DNA of 64,000 nucleotides. Origin: Sphingobium nicotianae. Lineage in GTDB: Bacteria; Pseudomonadota; Alphaproteobacteria; Sphingomonadales; Sphingomonadaceae. Under the pieces are notes generated by a model that was not told where the DNA came from, ran no database searches, and saw only the letters and a list, made by a program, of their open reading frames with translations. Location: assembly GCF_018603885.1 (NCBI RefSeq), contig NZ_JAHGAW010000001.1, positions 494,389 through 558,388 on the forward strand, in the 5' to 3' direction. Position numbers and translations under genes: made by a program. Below are positions 60,956 through 64,000 of the stretch, one piece after another; the stretch's first letter is position 1; each line of letters opens with the position of its first letter.

Positions 60956-61181
60956 AGGGTTTGGCACGACACGCTGCTCCCCCAAACAAAATTTATCGCC
61001 CGCCCAATCATCCCTTGATTGCCTATTCTCAATTGAAATAGCAGAGATAGTTCGTCCGAAGGGCTGAACCTTTCGGAACGCGGCTTTTGATGAATGTCAG
61101 CTTGCTCCGCGTCACCAACCGCTAAAGCGCACGGCTCCTACGCGACAACGCCGGATTCGTGCTCCGCAATGGAGAAACGAA

Positions 61182-61349
61182 ATGGCTCTCTTGAAGACCA
61201 AGCCCCGCCGTCAGCCCCAGCAACCTCGCCGGGGTCACCTTCCGCCTCTGCCGCATCCCTCCTGGCGCATCGGCGCGGTGGTGCCCGGCGGCGGCGGCGC
61301 GGGGCAGATTGTCCAGGCTCGCGACTTCTGGGATCGGCTCGGCATTTAA
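61182..61349 (+). CDS. 55-residue Pro/Gly-rich ORF, doubtful
   Basis: Starts MALLKTKPRRQPQQP, ends QARDFWDRLGI, with Pro- and Gly-runs between. GGAG lies 9 nt upstream of the ATG. It lies alone in a 524-bp gap between the DUF429-like and amidotransferase genes. No homology is recognised; it may be chance in high-GC DNA. Confidence 0.3.
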   Translation: MALLKTKPRRQPQQPRRGHLPPLPHPSWRIGAVVPGGGGAGQIVQARDFWDRLGI

Positions 61350-61382
61350 GCGGCGCCGGCCGGGGACGTCTTCAGACACGCC

Positions 61383-62081
61383 ATGAAGCGCGCGCTCATC
61401 ATCCGCCACGTGCCCCATGAAGGCGTGGCCGGCTATCGCCAGCCGATCGAGGCGGCCGGCTATGCGATCGACCGGGTCGACGTCAGCGATCCGGCCTTCG
61501 GCGCGATCGACCTGCGCGAGCCCGATCTGCTGATCATGATGGGCGGGCCGATGGGCGTCTATGAGCAGGAGGCGCATCCGTGGATCCGCTGCCAGCTCCG
61601 CCGCCTGGCGCCGCGCCTGGAGGCGGATCGCCCGACCCTCGGCGTCTGTTTCGGCGCGCAGATGATCGCGGCGGCGCTGGGCGCCGAAGTCTATCGCGGG
61701 CCGGTCAAGGAAGTCGGTTTTCATCCGGTCGAGGTCAACGATGACGGCTCCGCCGGCCCCCTCAAGCATCTTGTCGCCACGCCCATCCTGCATTGGCATG
61801 GCGACAGCTTCACCCGGCCGGAAGGCGTCGAGATGCTCGCATCGAGCCATCTTTACGAGCATCAAGCCTTCCGGCGGGGACCAAATCTGCTCGCGCTCCA
61901 GTTTCATGCCGAGATGGGCGAGGATGCGCGCTTCCACCAATGGGTCGACGAATGGCCCGAGGCGGTCTGCGAGACCTGCGGCGATGCCGACCGGCTCCGC
62001 GCCGCGCATGAAGCGCACGGCCCGGCTGCGGTCGCAGCCGGACGCGCGATGATCGGCGAGTGGCTGGGCGGATTGCAGTGA
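61383..62081 (+). CDS. Class I glutamine amidotransferase-like protein
   Basis: 232 residues. Nucleophile Cys in TLGVCFGAQMIA, and the catalytic His in LQFHAEMG; an ILHWHGDSF segment supports the GuaA-like fold. Start MKRALIIRHVPHEGV is standard for this group. It probably releases ammonia from glutamine or acts on a glutamyl compound; the partner is unknown. Ends at a palindrome shared with the convergent aminotransferase gene. Confidence 0.88.
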   Translation: MKRALIIRHVPHEGVAGYRQPIEAAGYAIDRVDVSDPAFGAIDLREPDLLIMMGGPMGVYEQEAHPWIRCQLRRLAPRLEADRPTLGVCFGAQMIAAALGAEVYRGPVKEVGFHPVEVNDDGSAGPLKHLVATPILHWHGDSFTRPEGVEMLASSHLYEHQAFRRGPNLLALQFHAEMGEDARFHQWVDEWPEAVCETCGDADRLRAAHEAHGPAAVAAGRAMIGEWLGGLQ

Positions 62082-62108
62082 GCCGCCCCGACATGGTCCT
62101 ACTCCTTC

Positions 62109-62161
62109 CCGTTCGCCTGAGCTTGTCGAAGGGCTGCCCTTCGACAAGCTCAGGCGAACGG
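62109..62161. repeat. Perfect 53-bp palindrome (TTCGACAAGCTCA family)
   Basis: Two perfect 26-bp arms around a single T. The left arm starts CCGTTCGCCTGAGCTTGTCG and goes on with AAGGGC. It lies between two convergent genes, where the long hairpin may end transcription, although there is no T-run. Shares its arms with the 117-bp repeat at 21807. Confidence 0.95.
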
Positions 62162-62180
62162 TTTTGGGAGCAAGTACCCG

Positions 62181-63338
62181 TTATCCGACCAGCGTCTCCC
62201 GAAATCTCGCCAGCCTCGCCAGCGCCTCGTCGAGCATCGCTTCCGGCTTGGTGAAGCAGAAGCGCACGAAGCGAGTCTCGGGATCCTGCGCGTAGAAGGC
62301 CGAGAAGGGTATCGTCACCACGCCGGCCTCGCGGACCGAGCGATCACTGAACTGCCCGTCTGGAATATGAATTCCCGATCCCGGCAGATCGACGTGCAGG
62401 AACCAGGTCGCGCTGCTCGACAGCACGGCATAGCCGGCCGCCCTCAGCCCTTGCTCCAGCCGCGCCCTACCATCCGCATGGCTCTGCACATGCGCCTTGT
62501 GCCATTCGGGAGGGAGCATCAGCCCTTCCGCCACCGCCCATTGCAGCGCCGGCGGCGTGGTGAAGGTCAGGAATTGATGCGCCCGCGCGATCATGCTCGC
62601 GAGCGGGGGCGCAGCGCAGAGCCAACCGACCTTCCAGCCGGTCACCGAGAAGATCTTGCCCGCCGAGCCGATCTTGACGGCGCGATCGCGCAACGCGGCG
62701 ATCGCGAGCGGCGACACATGGCGCGTCCCGTCGAACACCATCGCTTCCCACACCTCGTCACAGACCAGCACGATGTCGTTGGCAACGCAGATCTCCGCCA
62801 GCATCTCGAACTCGGTCGCGCTGATCATGCTGCCGGTTGGGTTGTGCGGACTGTTGAGCAGGATGACGCGGGTCTTGCTTGTCACCGCCGCGCGGATCGC
62901 CGCCATCGGCAAGCGCCAGTGCGGCGGCTCCAGACTGACGAGCTTCGGCACCGCTCCCACCAGCTCGGCCAGCGGGACATAGGCATCGTAGAGCGGCTGG
63001 ACGAAGATGATCTCGTCACCCGGATTTAGCAAAGCGAAGATACAGGCGGCGAGCGCTTCCGTCGCGCCGGAGGTGACGACGATTTCCTCGTCGGCAAGGG
63101 TCAGGCCCTGCTGCGCGGCGTAATAATGCGCGATTGCGGCGCGCAGCTCGGGCAGGCCGCGCATCGGCGGATACTGGTTGGACTTGTCCCGGAGTGCGCG
63201 CGCCGCGGCGTCGAGCAGCTCGGCCGGCCCCTGCGCATCCGGAAAGCCCTGCCCCAGATTGATCGCGCCGGTCTCGCGCGCGAGGCCGGACATGACCTCA
63301 AAGATGGTGGTCCCGAGCTTGGCGATCGATCGGTTCAT
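62181..63338 (-). CDS. PLP-dependent class I aminotransferase (YbdL/kynurenine aminotransferase-like)
   Basis: 385 residues, fold type I. TIFEVMSGLARETGAINLGQG at the start, NSPHNPTGSM, and the PLP lysine in SAGKIFSVTGWKVG. C-terminal VRFCFTKPEAMLDEA. Probably uses methionine, kynurenine or glutamine as amino donor. ATG 63338 with AGAGG upstream. Confidence 0.9.
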   Translation of the reverse strand: MNRSIAKLGTTIFEVMSGLARETGAINLGQGFPDAQGPAELLDAAARALRDKSNQYPPMRGLPELRAAIAHYYAAQQGLTLADEEIVVTSGATEALAACIFALLNPGDEIIFVQPLYDAYVPLAELVGAVPKLVSLEPPHWRLPMAAIRAAVTSKTRVILLNSPHNPTGSMISATEFEMLAEICVANDIVLVCDEVWEAMVFDGTRHVSPLAIAALRDRAVKIGSAGKIFSVTGWKVGWLCAAPPLASMIARAHQFLTFTTPPALQWAVAEGLMLPPEWHKAHVQSHADGRARLEQGLRAAGYAVLSSSATWFLHVDLPGSGIHIPDGQFSDRSVREAGVVTIPFSAFYAQDPETRFVRFCFTKPEAMLDEALARLARFRETLVG

Positions 63339-63504
63339 AGAGCCTCTGAAATTCTGTCTGCGCGCATCCCGCATAAGGGCATTGCGGGAACGATGCCAGA
63401 TCGCCAGCGGAAGCGATAACGAACACTGTGAGACAGCCTGTCCGGCGCACCGCCTCTTTCGCGTTGACCCCGAAACAGGCTATCCTTAGGGAGCAGCGCG
63501 GATC
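63339..63504. other. Intergenic region between the aminotransferase and the tRNA fragment
   Basis: 166 bp that hold the aminotransferase promoter. No gene or notable repeat was seen. Confidence 0.5.
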
Positions 63505-63543
63505 GCCGGATTAGCACAGTGGTAGTGCAGCGGTTTTGTAAAC
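63505..63543 (+). pseudogene. 5' half of a tRNA-Thr (TGT) gene
   Basis: Acceptor GCCGGAT, D-arm GCAC-AGTGGTA-GTGC (paired, so not just decay) and an anticodon region TTTTGTAAAC ending right after the anticodon. The expected 3' parts (ACCG, T-arm, ATCCGGC acceptor) are missing: the following bases AAACGGCCAGCGG do not restore the fold. A break at the anticodon stem-loop is typical of integration at tRNA genes. Confidence 0.75.
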
Positions 63544-63626
63544 AAACGGCCAGCGGAAATTCGAGCGGCGAAATCGGCAGAAAACTACCGATTTCTAATC
63601 ATGCCCATTTCTGCGTTTCGTTTCAA

Positions 63627-63644
63627 GGGCACAATTCGGGCACA
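63627..63644. repeat. Two GGGCACA direct repeats between the tRNAs
   Basis: GGGCACA at 63627-63633 and 63638-63644, start-to-start spacing 11 bp, one helical turn. Short direct repeats at this spacing look like arm-type integrase binding sites near an attachment site. The tRNA half lies 83 bp away. The flanking 148 bp between the tRNAs hold no gene. Confidence 0.45.
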
Positions 63645-63691
63645 TTTCCAAACTTGGCGATTGCTCCTTTGGCCGCTATGGGCGGCGTCGG

Positions 63692-63767
<76 letters not shown>

Positions 63768-63792
63768 GTTTCGTAAACTCCCTGTCACAATC

Positions 63793-63950
63793 TGACACTG
63801 ACAATCGCAAAACTTTGAAGTGTCATTGGTCGAAACCCGCGTGACTTATGGGCGCATCGCAAACGTCCGCTTCGTCGGACACCGCGTAATTGATCTAGCC
63901 ACCCTCCTGGATGGTACGAAGTCGTGTGAACGCTTCAATGCAGGAGGGTG
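63793..63950 (+). ncRNA. Candidate bridge RNA region of the IS110-family element
   Basis: Three inverted repeats in a row: TGACACT/AGTGTCA (63793-63799, 63819-63825), GTCCG/CGGAC (63865-63880) and CACCCTCCT/AGGAGGGTG (63900-63908, 63942-63950). The last has a 33-nt loop with an inner GAAG/CTTC pair. The 3' arm contains the Shine-Dalgarno of the recombinase. IS110-group elements encode a guide RNA in this place. The exact ends and the guide function are inference. Confidence 0.55.
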
Positions 63951-63954
63951 ACCG

Positions 63955-64000
63955 ATGTCGATCTATGCAGGATTGGATGTTAGCGACAAGACCACGCATA
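63955..64000 (+). mobile_element. IS110-family recombinase/transposase, 5' fragment at window edge
   Basis: Only the first 15 codons are visible: MSIYAGLDVSDKTTH, the typical N-terminus of IS110-family DEDD recombinases, with the first catalytic Asp in GLDVS. AGGAGGG lies 6 nt upstream of the ATG. The rest of the gene and the right end of the element are outside the window. The left end must lie between 63768 and 63954. Confidence 0.75.

Noticed and set aside
61094..61420. 108-codon frame around the small Pro/Gly ORF
   Set aside because: Composition is Ser/Arg/Pro-rich like a shifted frame, and the 3' end runs into the amidotransferase gene.

Overview
High-GC alphaproteobacterial chromosome, most likely a sphingomonad (Sphingomonadaceae). 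The evidence is protocatechuate 4,5-dioxygenase genes of the LigA/LigB type, an FoF1 operon with paired b and b' subunits, the fabD-fabG-acpP-fabF-mltG order, and the short intergenic palindromes typical of these genomes. Most of the window is core chromosome with dense coding. Accessory signals sit at the two ends: a lone tyrosine recombinase at 1.8-3.0 kb, and a broken tRNA gene, an intact tRNA-Thr and the start of an IS110-family element at 63.5-64 kb.

Layout. 0-3 kb: end of an Asp/Glu racemase gene, a small membrane protein coupled to an EAL phosphodiesterase, and a low-GC integrase running into the EAL gene. 3.3-9 kb: queuosine-precursor transporter, tRNA-Arg, a Tat-exported cupin-like protein, then a small catabolic-looking cluster (TauD-type dioxygenase and FAD oxidoreductase, divergent from an AAHS-type transporter), then tRNA-Met. 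9-16 kb: ferredoxin reductase, RNA ligase family protein, membrane protein, and the fatty-acid synthesis cluster with mltG. 16-20 kb: FemAB/GNAT-like protein, rpsF-rpsR-rplI with a clear terminator, and folE coupled to a pteridine-reductase-like SDR. 20-25 kb: beta-oxidation pair (thiolase and FadJ-type enzyme) and a GST. 25-29 kb: a three-gene operon with a histidine-kinase-like protein lacking the phospho-acceptor His, a helical protein, and a nucleotidyltransferase/CDP-alcohol-transferase-like membrane protein.

29-35 kb: AIM24 protein, DUF2269, SDR-DoxX, DUF805, uvrC, and an exported methyltransferase. 35-43 kb: atpI-B-E-b'-b, the ydbH-ynbE-ydbL envelope lipid-transport operon, and radC. 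43-48 kb: two exported EF-hand proteins, purB, lapA-pyrF, and a GNAT. 48-55 kb: marR-MFS under a palindromic operator, an S51-like exported peptidase, ligA-ligB coupled to a pseudouridine synthase, a RoxA-like hydroxylase, and MOSC-HNH. 55-63 kb: a DUF2945 gene without a normal start codon, a GT4 glycosyltransferase, a PadR regulator with a His-rich N-terminus, rarA-MmcQ-DUF429-like, a glutamine amidotransferase-like protein and a PLP aminotransferase.

The window contains several repeat families: four copies of an inverted repeat with GAACGCGGGAAT-type arms, a perfect 53-bp palindrome with a diverged 117-bp relative, and a 108-bp imperfect inverted repeat. The most interesting non-coding stretch is 63793-63950. 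It holds three consecutive inverted repeats just ahead of the IS110-type recombinase start, as expected for a bridge RNA, and its last arm is the recombinase ribosome-binding site.
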